Source of the DNA: Kudoa neothunni
Lineage: Eukaryota > Cnidaria
NCBI GenBank assembly: GCA_964304625.1
Contig: OZ199839.1
Span: forward strand, 8,618,001-8,682,000
Length of the DNA stretch: 64,000 nt
Direction: 5' to 3'
Shown: positions 1-11,983 of the stretch, one piece after another
Numbering within the stretch: the stretch's first letter is position 1
Layout of the letters: each line of letters starts with the position of its first letter
Program-made: the position numbers and the translations under genes
Notes under the pieces: generated by a model
Seen by the model: the letters and a program-made list of their open reading frames with translations, nothing else
Database searches by the model: none
What the model was told of the DNA's origin: nothing

Positions 1-312
1 CAGGTTTTATTTTAGCTTAAACGAGGAGAAATTTTTGATAAGTTTTTAAAAAATTTATTTTTTTAGTCATTATTGAATTTTTTCATGACCACTAATAAAG
101 TTTGGCAAGAAGGTGAGTCATTTCGTCAATTGTAGATAAATACGCTAAAGTAAGGTCATTTTTAATCATACAAATTGGTCAATGGAAAATATGAGTCTTT
201 AGGGACAACCCAGTGAACCCGTTGATATTTTATTGTATAAATATGATATTAATTTAGTCAATTGGAATGTAATCAGAACTATATCTTTCCATTGTAAAGA
301 GTTGTTGTGGTA
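1..312. other. AT-rich spacer
   Basis: This is non-coding AT-rich DNA downstream of the minus-strand CYSTM-like gene. I see no gene, RNA or repeat that I can support here. Confidence 0.5.
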
Positions 313-746
313 TTAATTGCATAGAAAATCCAAACAAAGACTCATGGCGCAAAATCCAAGGCAGCAAGTCAATAAACCATCATTGTTTCGTTTCTCTACA
401 ACCGTTTCCTTATATACCACTAATGGCAAACAATACTATGATAACTAATTAAGAAATTGGTCGATTAAATACCAGTAGGAGGAGGTTGCTGAGCTCCTGG
501 ACCATTCTGTGGGGGATAACTTATAGGGGGGTATTGCTCAAATTTTGAATGCTGGGGTTCATAAATTGAATTTGGAGGCTTAGGATAAGATGGGTCGTAA
601 GCGGTAGTCGGTGGATAGGCGCTTGGAGGCTGCGGTGGATCATGTGTTGGGTCCGGTGGTGGCGGATAGACACAACCGTAACCCGACCCTGGAAGATATT
701 CGTTCGGTGGGTAAGGCGGCCCGTATCTTGGTTGGTTTGGATTCAT
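313..746 (-). CDS. Pro/Tyr-rich protein with Cys-rich CYSTM-like tail (copy 1)
   Basis: Two exons, 746..473 and 419..313, are separated by a 53-bp intron (GTATTTAA...ATTAG) in phase 1. Together they encode 126 aa. Exon 1 starts MNPNQPRYGPPYPP and is a low-complexity Pro/Tyr/Gly region with PPYPP-like repeats. Exon 2 is a charged linker (YKETVVEKR) followed by a hydrophobic Cys-rich tail, LLTCCLGFCAMSLCLDFLCN, which ends the protein. This order matches the CYSTM family (human CYSTM1: Pro/Tyr-rich body, Cys-rich membrane-associated tail), whose members are tail-anchored or palmitoylated stress-linked proteins. Exon 2 has the same 107-bp length as in the 9.2 and 16.2 kb paralogues and aligns without gaps, which supports the splice model. 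Exact function is unknown; membrane association is inferred. Confidence 0.72.
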
Positions 747-3118
747 TTTCTCCTCTAATAATGTGGATGACTACTTAAGAACTATTACCAATTTTATTTG
801 GGATTAAACCTTTGTTGCAAGATGGTTTGTTCTGATTTTTTGGTGTTACTTTGTTTTGATCGGATTATGGATCAAAATAACAATTTGGTTGGTTGAGCTT
901 ATCAATAAACTCCTCAACGATAATTCATCAACGAAATTCTAGATATTATTCGAAAAATCAGGACAATATTAAACAATACTGGTTGCAAGCAAGTAAGAAA
1001 CCAATGTTTCTACAATCTAGACAGTATTAACTTCAAAAAATCTAAAATCTATCCATGAAAAGTCTGTTTCATGTGTTGGGTAGGAGATATATCCTCTTTT
1101 ATAACCCATATCATAATCTAACTTTAAATCTCTAAATCAATAACAACATTGTAGTGTTGGTTGTTATTTGAATCATTGTTCACTTGTTTTAGTCTCTTAG
1201 ATCGAATACAAATGTATATCTCCATATAACATTATTTGAAGTGAATTTACTATCAAAATCATTTAAATTAGTTAAATAGTGCCAATGATTACAATGAGGT
1301 GTTTGTCTAAAATATCAATTTATTTCTCACACTGATAGTCGTTCTTTTCCTAGAACTTATGTCAACAAAAGTTAAAATGTATTGTTTCTATCTCTAGTAA
1401 GAATATGACAATAGCTTTACTGGTACAGCCAGAATTTTTAAATCTATATAAAAAGATAAATTTATAGAAATGTTTTTTATACGATATAAATATCCAATAA
1501 AAATAACTCGTTGATAATTAAAAGATAATAATAATGGATTAGTATTTTCGAACAAGGGATTAGATATATAGATGATTAATCAGCCTAAAATAACATGCGA
1601 CTTTGGTTTATTTTAATAATTCAAGATTTATTGAAAATATAAACGTTATTAGTAATTTATAAATTTTTGACTATATTCAAAGAATATCGAGAAAATTATT
1701 TGAATAATAAATATTACGCATAAATTAAAAAATCAATTATTATGCATTGAACGCTAAAGTCATAGTTAATGATTATTTATATCATATTAAATCACCATTT
1801 AGTATCATTAACTGATAGAATTAAGTGTATAATATTTTTAATGTTTATATACGTCGGATAGTCGTTTGATTTTATCAATAGAAATGTTCCCAATTCGATT
1901 ATTTTAAATTCTAATGAAAAAAATGTCCTTGCAACTATTTTTTCTTAGCTTTCCCTTACCTATGTTCATATAATTAAGTTTAAAAGAATTCAACTTTATT
2001 CCGTTCTATTTTAAATATTTTCTCTAAATAGTTTTTCAACGTTATAATGATTTTTCTCTATTTAAACACAAATTAATAGTAATTTTATTAAATTATAATA
2101 CCATAATACTAATTCTATAATTTAAAGTTGCGTCAATTTTAAAAATATAATTTATTTTTATACATAATCGTAATATATTCTACAACTGATTTTTTTGAAA
2201 TATAGTTTGTGGTAGTTTGAAAATACTTTACGTATATTTCAAAATTTTCGAAATTAATTGAAGTTATACAGGAATTATTATTGTGTATTATTTAGTAAAT
2301 CATTATTGGCAAATTTACAATTGTATATCCACTTAAGAAAATATATATGTATATTATTCTTAAAATACAATTTTAGGATGAATTAGATTTCTGTTCAATT
2401 GTAATAAAGACGATATGCCAACATGTCTGACTTTGTATCAATTTTTTTTGAGAGTTGCAGTAATACTAAAAATAATTCTGTCAGCATGCTCATTGTTGCC
2501 TATTTAAGCTAAAGAAATAATATCTACGAATCTTAACGTTAATGTTATTATTAATCATTAAGTTTATTGTATAAGAAGTAAAAATTTTATTCAAAATGTA
2601 ATATTGTATATTAAAATCATCTTAAGTCAACCCCTCTATGATTAAATACAAAATTATTTAGCGCCATCATCGAAATTTTAAAATGAGTCGAAGTACCAAG
2701 GTAAATACAGAAATATTTAGCTAACATCATAAACTGAAAACTTATAATTTATAGATCAAAAAATTTTATTATTAAAATATAATTTTTCCAAATGATATCA
2801 ATAGTATTTAAAGTTTAATTCATTAATAGATTCGTATAAATGCATTTAATAGTCAGATTTTAATATCTATACAAATTAATTTATTGTTTAAAAATTTTGT
2901 TCTAATGGTATCTACGTATTTATCAATTCAATTTTTTAAATCGAGCTCTATTATTAACTGATATTAATACGCTAACTATGAGCCTTTGTAACCAATTTAG
3001 AGTGATAATATTATTTCCATGATACAAAATCCACACGGTTTGAACGATCCATACAATGTTAAGAGTATAAACATAGAAATTCATCTATATCATAAATTAC
3101 AGAGGTAGAATCGGTTGT
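747..3118. other. AT-rich intergenic stretch
   Basis: About 2.4 kb upstream of CYSTM-like copy 1. No open frame looks coding and no RNA gene or clear transposon end is visible before the piggyBac boundary at 3123. The promoter of copy 1 must lie near 750-900, but I cannot point to a core element. Confidence 0.5.
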
Positions 3119-4630
3119 TTAACCCCCCGAGCATGCCAAAAACGACTATACATCTAGCCGATTTGGGTTCCAGGAAGACCCCACTTTTTTCGTTCATATT
3201 TTCAAAGATAAAATTATCAAATATTATTTAAGAATTAATAAATAAATCCATCGACTAGATACTAGATAATGAGGAAATGGAAAAAGATATTTGTATGAAT
3301 GAATATTTTGCTCCGCTTAGATTTCATATTTGGTTAAAATTGCATAATTACGCGTAAGAAGGAAAATTTAAATTATTCCGTGCATTATTTTAATATTTTT
3401 GATACCTCGGACCCCTTTAATGTTTAAACCGCAAGATACTCTTATTATATTAAATTACATTTTTCAGTATTCTATATTAGAAATTATTATATCATTTATT
3501 ATTTTTTAATAGAATAACAAATTAACAATGTCCTTAAGATGTGATTTCTAAGATGAGTATATATCCATTAAATGAGTCACATAACCTCCTATCAATATAA
3601 GTATAATCTAAATTCATATTTATTAACTGTTTCAAATATTCTATCATCAGAAGGAACAACACTAGTGATGAATAAAACAATACTGAATTATAGACGAACA
3701 ACTAATGTTTTTATTTTATTACGTTATTGCAACAATATTTTGAACAGCAAAAACACATTGATTTTGTTCTTCTATCCGAACCTCGCAAACACAGATTTCA
3801 CTATTCTTTTAACTTTAGAAATGAAGCTTTCGTCACTCGAAATAAGAACAACATCATTGAGTAATGGTTTCACTAATAAATCCGCCAACTCTTCTAGATA
3901 TTTAACTTTAAAGATGTTAAGTTTGTTAAATATAATTTTATACAAGTAAAACGAGTTGACTACACTTAATCCAATCATATTGTAAAAAACTACCATTGGC
4001 CATCTTTTGGGATATGGTTTTACACTCGAGGTATATAGAATACGATCCACCATATCTATCCCACCTTTGGTTTTCTTATAATCAATTATAATCTCAGTTT
4101 TTTTAGTATGATCCAGATGCAACCTAACATTGTTTTATGAAGTAACCAACAAAATGGCAATCTTGTTCTTTTTTGGCACATAGGATAACATCATCTTTTT
4201 CATATGATGAACAAAAATCGAACTAAAGACTTCCCTCATTTTGTTCGGCTTCATAATTGACGGAATTTCCCTGTTGTTGTGGCAAAGAGTTCCAAGAATT
4301 GTTAATAAAAGGTCAAGAAATTTGTCAGACAATCCGATCGAGGTAAAGAAATTATCACATACGATAAATAACCAGATCTTTTTAGATATGACAACCTTCT
4401 CTCCTACATCCATGGTAACTTCATTGATAGTTTTACCCTGATAGATGGAAATATTATGGGTATAATTTGTGTGTGGATCGATTAATAGAAACAATTTTAT
4501 GCCTTAGGCTGAAGGCTTGGATGGCATACACTGTTTAAACGGGAACCTGTCACAAAATTCTACCACCTGCTCATCAACAATAAAACTTTCAGAGGGTGTC
4601 AAACACATTGAAATAATGCTTTTCCATTTA

Positions 4631-4639
4631 TTAAAGATA
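4631..4639. repeat. 9-bp target-site duplication of the MULE, left copy
   Basis: TTAAAGATA lies directly outside the left inverted repeat of the MULE and recurs exactly at 8026-8034 outside the right one. A 9-bp duplication is the usual Mutator-type footprint. Confidence 0.93.
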
Positions 4640-7600
4640 GGCAGTGGCTATTGACACGATAATGAATTTCTCCAAATTCTTGAATTATTTGTATCTCTGC
4701 TATTCATTAATTTTTTAATCATAATTATTCCTAAATAATTTTTAAATTTCCTGTTAAATACTCATCGTTGAATTTTCCACATGTAAATGCTGACATAATC
4801 AAGGAATATTGGACCGTTAAAGCATATATAAAGTTAGATAATGTTAACTATAGAAGTTATAATGCTTGAAGATGAAATTTATTTCAAATTTTCAAGGTTG
4901 GTTATTATCATAATGAAAAGGTAAGCGGTGTTTAGGCATCAAGACCTCATGGCTTAAAATCACTGATGTCTGCCAAATTAATTAGTAATACAAACATATA
5001 ACCCAATATTTAATTTCGTTTATATATCAAATAATTTATTCTGTTTAATGTTTATTAAGCCGTATCTAACAACTCATGACACTTCATATTGTTAGTTTTT
5101 TTTCAAATATAATTCATTAACTATCAGGTCGAATGTAAATTACTTAGCTGAAAAGAAATATTTAAGTTTTACACAGATAACTCCTGTGCAAACAAGTGCG
5201 ATGGAGGATAACGTAGGAACTTATATTTTTGAAGTGGGTAAAAAGTTTACCTCATTTAAGCATCTTGGAGATTCCATAAAATTATACGAACAGAAGACTT
5301 ATAGCAACCTAATGACGCGAGATTCCAAAAAAAATTAGCAATATCAAGCGAATTCTCATTAAAGCGTTCAATGAGGATTTAATCTATTATTCAATAAAAT
5401 ATGTATGCTATTTTAGCAATCAGTATCGATACCGATCAAAAGGTATAAGACAATGTCAGTCTTAAAAGGAAACTGTTCGGTTCATATATCCTTGAGTATT
5501 AGTCCCGATGGACAAACACTTAAAGTGAAATCCTTGAATTTGGATCATAATCACGAAAGAAATGAAACTTTTTTCAGTTATTTGCCACCGCAGCGTAAAT
5601 TGGATAAGAATAAAGATTTAATATCAGAGTTAGTTTTTTTGGGAGTCAACAAAAAATTGCTGCAATCTAAAATCCAACAAGAGACCGGGAAAAAAATTAC
5701 ATTGAAATCAATACACAATTCCAAAATAAATATGTCGAATAAAATAAATGATATCAACTATATTCATCAATTGTTCAACGTTGATTATAATTGTGATGTG
5801 AGAATATTGGCTGACGAAAACAATCAAGTTAATGCAATATTACTCCTGGATGATGAAATGAAGAAGTTTTTTTCTTTTTTCCCAGAGCTACTTTTAGTTG
5901 ATGCAACCTACAAACTACTAGATTCACGGTAATTTTTACGAATGTTATCTTGTTTTATTTGACCTATTTTTATTAATGTTTATCTCCTTAAATTGTAGTG
6001 CTCCCCTGTATCTAACGGTTTCAGAAGATTCTATGGGTTTATCTCATGTAGGTAGTGCCTGCATTATGTATGAGGAAACTGAAGCTGTTACCAACTGGTA
6101 TATCAATGAACTAATATAAATTGTACCGTGGATAAAATAATCAGTACTGTCCATTGTTACTGATAAGGATTTAAAACTTCGTAAAGCTCTGAAAAATCAT
6201 TTTCCTAATTCTACATTAATTCTCTGTAAATTTCATGTAATACAGACGTTCCAGCGACAATTGAGACTTGCTAAATATAAGATAAAAAATGAAGTCAAAG
6301 ATAATATTTTAGATATTATTAGAAAAATGATGTTTTCGAAAAACGAAGAGCAATACCAAATCTTACTTGCTGAACTATACAATCACAAATATGAAGACAT
6401 CAACGATTATTTCAGAAAAAATTGGGACCCAATTCGGTCACAATGGATAATTTCTTTGAGTGATGCGAGACACTATTACGACAACCTAACAAACAATAGA
6501 TTGGAATGCCTCAACTCCAAATTAAAGGCCACCATTAAAAAATTTTCTAGATTAGATGAATTCTTTGAGAAATTTTTCACCGTTTTAAATTCTCTAAGAA
6601 CAGAAAGGACATGCCATATTGTGGCAGAACTGTCAAAATCGACGCATTTAAATATTGAGAGTGAGGTAGAAAGAAATTACTGCGATCTGTTGACATCATT
6701 TTCTTTTAAACTGATAACCAAAGAAATTAAAAAAATGGGAGATAAATTTAATGTTGGAATAGAGTATGACTCCACTTCAAATTCTTGTACGTGTCCCTTC
6801 TATCGTTCTTACCAATTGCCCTGCCAACACATATTCGCTCTGACTTAAATTATTGATGCTCCTGTTCGAACCCCAACTGTGTCATTTAAGATGGAGAAAA
6901 GATCGTATTTCAAAATTTATTAAAGAAAATATTAAAATAAGTACAGTAAAAAACAATTTAACAGGGTCTATAGTAAAAAAGAAGAATTCGGAAAACCTCT
7001 CAACTTTTTCCAAGCGAATGAAAACCGCTAATGTGTATATAGACAAATTAGCAACAATTGCTGCGGAATATTGTGGTGAATATTTCAACTGCTGTGTGGA
7101 ATATTTTCGAATCTCAGAAAGAATAATTAAAAGCCATAACCTAGTCGGTTTAAAGAAATTAATAAGTATACATTATTATCTACTAACATAATGATTATTT
7201 TTAGAGTCAGAAAATATTCTTGATTCATCCACAGAATGCAATGTAGATACTGATATAGTCGAGTCACCATCCCCTTGTAAGAGTGATAACTTTTTAAACC
7301 TATTTATAGATATTAATTATACTAAATTAGGTGAGAATGCAAATTTCATAAAGGCTTGTCTGAAAGTAACCACCAGCCCGAAACATGTGTAGTCTCCATA
7401 TCACCAATTAAACTAAAGGAAACTCCCGAATCATCGCAGCCCCAAAATGACTCAACTGGTGACAAGTCTACAGAATGTTTGGGAATAAAAGGTTTGCATC
7501 TTCTTTTATTGTAATAATTATTATTTAGATCTTATATTGCCCAAAAAAGTAAAAGAAGTTGGGAGACCCAGAGGATACGGATTAACCGCTCTTAAATGGT

Positions 7601-8025
7601 CAAGAAAACGATCTAAAAATTGAAAATTTATCAAAATAAATAAAACAATATAATCAAATTCAGATTATCTATTCTATAATGATTATGTTGATTTACATAT
7701 CAAAGCTTACTCTATTCGCAACCCAATTACATGATATTATCAACTAAAACTTCTCTTCTGTAATTAAAAGGAACTTATTTTATTTCAAAAAAAGTTAATA
7801 TTATCTCACTTAAATGTTTAAATGCGCCTTGGAAGCTCATATAGTCGCATTAAGGATGGAAAATACAAAAATCTACACTCATAGGTATAATATTAATATT
7901 TAATATTTTTTATCATAAGTTTCAAATCTTGTATGAAAAAATGTACTAATTAATACTAGAAATTAACTAATGTAAAATATCTAATGATTGCCGAGAAATT
8001 CATTAGCGTGTCAATAGCCACTGCC
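4640..8025 (+). mobile_element. MULE (Mutator-like) DNA transposon inserted in piggyBac 1
   Basis: A 3386-bp element with terminal inverted repeats of about 33 bp: GGCAGTGGCTATTGACACG starts the left end (4640), and the right end (to 8025) is its reverse complement with one mismatch over the 33 bp. Perfect 9-bp direct repeats TTAAAGATA flank it. It carries one transposase gene on the plus strand. It lies inside the piggyBac transposase, so it is the younger of the two insertions. The near-identical ends but disrupted gene suggest a moderately recent insertion that has since decayed. Confidence 0.95.
5202..7622 (+). pseudogene. MULE transposase (FAR1/ZSWIM type), disrupted
   Basis: Begins at ATG 5202 (MEDNVGTYIFEVGKKF). 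Domains in order: a FAR1/WRKY-GCM1-like zinc-binding region (KYVCYF...YRYRSKGIRQCQS, HNHE) at about 5395-5570; the MULE catalytic core with Asp in LLVDATYK, Asp in VTDKDLKLRKAL and Glu in NNRLECLNSKLK; a SWIM finger CTCPFYRSYQLPCQHIF (near 6786-6836); and a basic tail VGRPRGYGLTALKW ending at 7622. An intron of 70 bp (5929-5998) restores the frame between LLDSR and APLYLTV. A second intron near 7492-7528 is likely before the basic tail. The frame is broken near 5336 and near 5455, by two stops around 6117-6140, after the SWIM finger (6848), and again in the 3' third. AATAAA near 7640 may be its polyadenylation signal. Confidence 0.88.
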
Positions 8026-8034
8026 TTAAAGATA
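8026..8034. repeat. 9-bp target-site duplication of the MULE, right copy
   Basis: An exact second copy of TTAAAGATA, directly after the right inverted repeat that ends in CACTGCC. Confidence 0.93.
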
Positions 8035-8213
8035 TCAGTTATTGGACAAAAATATCATTTTCACGCCGTACGGTCCTAGTCTCAAAATCATCAGATTGAA
8101 TATTTCTACTGAGTTGTGTAAATCTTTCTAGCGACATTATTGTTCTAAAAATATCTCGCCACTTATTCAAACTCCCCAATTAATTGAGGGATTTCATCTT
8201 GGATTTAAAAATA

Positions 8214-8239
8214 CATATATATATATATATATATATATA
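8214..8239. repeat. (TA)n microsatellite
   Basis: About 13 TA units inside the N-terminal part of the piggyBac 1 remnant, so this tract expanded after the element lost function. Confidence 0.9.
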
Positions 8240-9210
8240 AGATCAAAATTTATTTGTGTTAGTAATAATGATTTTATAAGATTCATCATCATAAAATAAC
8301 GAAAAACAATCTATAATGCAATAGATTCTTGACGATGCGAATGTAGATATTCCCGAGGATTTGTATAAAGTATTTTCCCTCTTTGTTTAATTATTTGAGG
8401 AAATATCAGGAGACCATACAATATTATTTTTATCTTTGTACATATTAATTGACTCAAACTCATCAACGCCATCAAAACTAATAGAAAAAAACTTATCTTC
8501 CATATTATCGTCAATTTCACAACACTCTGATTACTCACTTGGTGGAAATTCAGTAAAAAAGTTCTCCATGTTTCAACTCGGTAGGTATCGGTGACCATAA
8601 AATCATATTTCAATCAATATGTATACGACCATATTTCCTAATATATCAGTATTTAATTTTATACATGTTTTAATGAAAAAAAATTAGGGTCTGGGCGGGC
8701 CTCAAAACGGCTAAGTGTATAAAAAATATTTAGGAGATCGTTTTAAATTTATTTTTAGTTATAACACATTTTTTGTATTCATCTTAACATATCTGAAGAA
8801 TAAAGCCGGATTTCATTAAATAGAACTTTTTAACAATGAGTAAATTTCCCCAGAATTTGGATTGAGGTCCATTGGACCCCAAACATGCTCGGAGGGTTAA
8901 GCAGTAAAATTTCTTAGTCATAACCAACAATAAATTCATACTTATTTTAATTAACATATCGATACAATTTTTGCAGGATTATGTTTCCACGCAAAATTTT
9001 ACAATGTATTGATAATATATTGATTGTAAATTCAAGTAAATTATTAATTGTTATTTAAAATTTGATACTTAGAAACAAAATTGGATTAATTTAAAGTTAT
9101 AAAGAATAAACCATTTTTAATTGTTGTGTTTGTAATCAACGCTATCAAAGAAATATGCAATCACTAAAAGGTAAAGATTCGCATCACACTAACGAAGTAT
9201 GTTCTCTTGG

Positions 9211-9655
9211 TTAATCATCAATAGAATTTAAACATAACCAAAGACTACAAAGCGTAAGACAATCTGAAAACCATCCATCATCTTCTTCCTTTTCCGCATC
9301 TTTTTCCTTCTGGCAAACTGTATGATACAAATAAATAACTGTCGGCTAAGCTAAATTTTCATTAGTTACCTTCAGTTGGGGGTTGGTCTTGGGAGCTACA
9401 TGCTGGAGGATTATTAGGGCATGTTGGTTCCGTATATTATGGCTGTGAGGGTATATAGATAGGTGTAGGAGAGTGTGGGTATGGTTGCACAGTGTTTACG
9501 TTAGGAGAATAAGCACATGCAGATTGAGGTGGAGGTAGATATCGAGACGGTAAACAAGGGGGTACGTCATGTGGGACCTGGAGTGTATGATTTGGGAATA
9601 TCCATTGCTTTGGTGCGCTGGATGATGGATCGTAATTATTATTTCCTATATTCAT
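9211..9655 (-). pseudogene. Pro-rich CYSTM-like gene, copy 2, with one nonsense codon
   Basis: Exon 1 (9655..9370) starts MNIGNNNYDPSSS and aligns with copy 3 (MDTGNNNYGPPYP). Exon 2 (9317..9211, 107 bp) encodes VCQKEKDAEKEEDDGWFSDC then LTLCSLWLCLNSIDD. The 52-bp intron (GTAACTAAT...ATACAG) is in phase 1, as in the paralogues. The only defect is a TAA in exon 1 after PIYIPSQP (9439-9437), where copy 3 has His; the rest of exon 1 and all of exon 2 stay in frame. As annotated it is a pseudogene, or a gene making a 72-aa product without its Cys-rich tail. Exon length and phase are intact, so loss looks recent. Confidence 0.72.
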
Positions 9656-10450
9656 TCGTCAACTTAACAACTAAAAAAAGGATTATCCTTAGACGAAATG
9701 AGGTGATAAAAATATTTTTTATGTTATAGGGTTAAGTTGTTTTAATCTTTTATTACGATTAAGTCGTATGTATTTATAACATTTTCGAATAGTTAAATCA
9801 TAATGGATTACTTTACGTTGAAGGCAGCCACCTTTAGCAACAATTCACTGCCAATAATACAAATTATTGCGTTGCATGACAGGTTCTTACCAAAAAATTA
9901 TAAAAACGGTATTTTATAAGTTAATTACAATATAATAATTTTGGTAAATTATTCTAAAACTTTATTTATAAGAAAATAGCCATACAAAATTCCATACATT
10001 ATTTGACATTTAGGATTTATAAATACACAAACACTTAATATTATTTAAGGTGTTATTCGTCGAATTCCCCTTCGAGCGATTGGAAATACCTTTTATTTTT
10101 TTATTATTTTGGCTAAAATGATAATTTAGTTCCTTATTTAATACAGAATGACTTATTTTTTCTAATAACATTGAGAAAAACATAGCATAATATTATACCT
10201 AAGGAAATTATCGATACATCAAAACCTCCATAAATTTCGTCTAATAATTTTTTTTTCTCACCATTTTGTTAAGACACTCTTATAATTTTTTAATATAATT
10301 ATCGACTAAATAAATTTTTCTCATTTATTTTATGAGTTCAAACTATGAATGAGGAAGGTGGTTACCCTGATATAAAAATAATAACTATTATTATCTAGGT
10401 AACAAAGAAGAGAAGCACAAATTTTGGTCCTCATTTGATATAAACTCCTT
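9211..10450. repeat. Segmental duplication, copy A
   Basis: Sequence similarity to 16150-17880 covers CYSTM-like copy 2 and continues about 0.8 kb upstream of it. Shared anchors include TTCGTCAACTTAACAAC (9656) against the matching stretch at 16598, ATTGCGTTGCATGACAGGTT against AATGCGTTACGTTTTATTAG, and CATAAATTTCGTC (10229 against 17636). Identity by eye is roughly 65-75 %. Copy B carries about 0.4 kb extra between the second and third anchors. Confidence 0.72.
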
Positions 10451-11377
10451 ATTATTAACGCTGTATTATGTTGCATTTGTTTTTAATATCCTGATAGAAT
10501 TACCGCATTGTATAATATTATTTCATCAAGTGGAAGCAATACACGAAGCATCTCATTTAAGGTTATGCCGCTGATTAATTACGTCCTACTAGAAATGACA
10601 TCATCAAGGAAATCATTTGAGAAGAGCTTTAAAAATGAATATAACGCTAATTAATAACTTATTGATAATGGTATTCTGGTTAAAATTTAGAATTATGGCC
10701 ACATTTTCCGATTAAAGATTATAATTGGTTCGTAGATTAATCCTGAATTTTTTATAACAAATTTGCATGAAATACGTCGAACATTTAGTGGTAGGAATGG
10801 GTGGATTAATTATAATAAATTATTGTTGATGTTAACGTTACGCATTTGATACAATTTAACACATAATGTTTGCAGACAATATGAATTTCATATTCTTATA
10901 GACAGAATTAATAATAGGCAATCACTAATGATGGAATATGACAATCAATAAAAAATCATAGTTGTCACACTCAAAATTTAGGATAAAAAAGCATGCTTTA
11001 CTCCATCGATTAAATGGTTTGGCCTGTGGAAATAACTACGAGGGGCTAGCAGATATTTAAAATGTATATTACAAAAACTATTATTGATAACAAATGTAGT
11101 GCTGAAAATAACCTACTGGTGGTGAAACAATGATAAATACAAAAAATTAGAATAATCAACAGGTTCGATTTTTATAATGGTCGCTGATTTGGATTACGGT
11201 CAGTATTCTACATTTTAACCGGTATTCTTATAGAATCAACAAATTTCATAAAATATGGAGAAGCTAGATTTTCGCTTCATCGAAAAAACAGGAGACGCTG
11301 CTTAAGAAACTGTAGAAAAGATGTTTCAATTTTTGAATATACTTTTTTATAACAACATGAAACTATAAGTTAATGAT
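10451..11377. other. AT-rich spacer before the Merlin remnant
   Basis: No host gene is visible. The distal part (11000-11377) may hold the decayed N-terminal part of the Merlin transposase, but I could not place a frame. Confidence 0.4.
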
Positions 11378-11983
11378 TTTTTGGAGTTAGCTTACTATTG
11401 GTTGGTTGGTGTAAAATCTATCAACCGGATCATAATTACTCGCCATTCTTCCCAAACAATCACTAATTACTGTCACTAACATAGACAAATGATGGCTGAC
11501 AATTTGGAAGTCGAATACGTCGTAATTGGTGGAGTGGGAGTAATTGTTGAAATAGACGAGTCCAAGTTTGGGAAGGTGAAACATAATCGAGGTCATGGTG
11601 TTAATGGTGCGTGGGTTCTTGGAGGTGTAGAGAGGACGCCAGAATGAAAAATGTTTTTGTCGGAGATTCCAGATATAAATGCTGAGACACTGATAAACAT
11701 CATAAAAACTTCCGTGAAAACTGGACTGGCGATCATCACTGATTGGTTCAAAAGTTACGGAAAACTTTATAATTTTTACCACCATCTCATTGTCAATCAT
11801 AGTATAGAATACGTAGATGGTGAGACAGACGCCCACACCAACATAATCGTAGGGACATGGGATGCAATCACGCACAAAATATCGCCTAGAAATAGGGCAT
11901 CGTCAATAAATGATGACGGAACAGTCAGCATGGATGGTTTCAATGAGTTCCTTGATGAATTCCAATGGAGACGGAAAACATAA
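11378..11983 (+). pseudogene. Merlin (ISXO2/IS1595-like) transposase remnant
   Basis: The plus frame reads YYWLVGVKSINRIIITRHSS, MMADNLEVEYVVIGG, VEIDESKFGKVKHNRGHG, WVLGGVERTPE, MFLSEIPDINAETLI, IITDWFKSYGKLYN, HLIVNHSIEYVDGETDAHTN and FQWRRKT. This is the DDE_Tnp_IS1595 pattern: first Asp in EIDESK, second Asp in ITDWFKSY, and the HTN...TW block that normally carries the catalytic Glu. In that block the expected Glu is Val (NIIVGTW), so the triad is lost. There are two in-frame stops, one near 11484 and one at 11645, where family members usually have Arg or Lys. The N-terminal half and both ends were not found. A long minus-strand open frame over the same bases is its shadow. Confidence 0.85.

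Larger units (their letters stand above)
3730..8580 (-). pseudogene. piggyBac transposase remnant (interrupted)
   Basis: Recognisable DDE_Tnp_1_7 pieces read leftward. An acidic N-terminal segment (MENFFTEFPPSE, then DDNMEDKFFS) lies at about 8400-8580. WRDIFRTIMSLERFTQLSRN, the helical region before the catalytic core, lies near 8045-8163. Beyond the MULE come the first catalytic Asp in VDEQ (4578-4567), GIKLFLLID, GEKVV, the second Asp in DNFFTS (near 4390), YVPKKNK, and the third Asp in KGGIDMVD (near 4050). A Cys-rich finger (CFCCSKYCC) sits near 3745. Disruptions include an in-frame stop between KPSA and GIKLF, further stops in the N-terminal part, and frame changes before the KGGID block and before the Cys-rich finger, apart from the MULE insertion. 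It is not functional. Confidence 0.88.
3123..8896 (-). mobile_element. piggyBac element 1, split by a nested MULE
   Basis: A degraded piggyBac DNA transposon flanked by TTAA at 3119-3122 and 8897-8900. Its ends are short inverted repeats: CCCCCCGAGCATG on the left against CCCTCCGAGCATG on the right (reverse complement). The total is 5774 bp; removing the inserted MULE and one 9-bp duplication leaves about 2.38 kb, the usual piggyBac size. The transposase reads on the minus strand, with its N-terminal part right of the MULE and its catalytic part left of it. TTAA target choice, short GC-rich ends and transposase sequence agree on the family. Confidence 0.9.

Noticed and set aside
11387-11875. 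Minus-strand open frame of 162 codons
   Set aside because: It lies opposite the Merlin transposase, whose conserved motifs are on the plus strand; the minus frame has no motif of its own.
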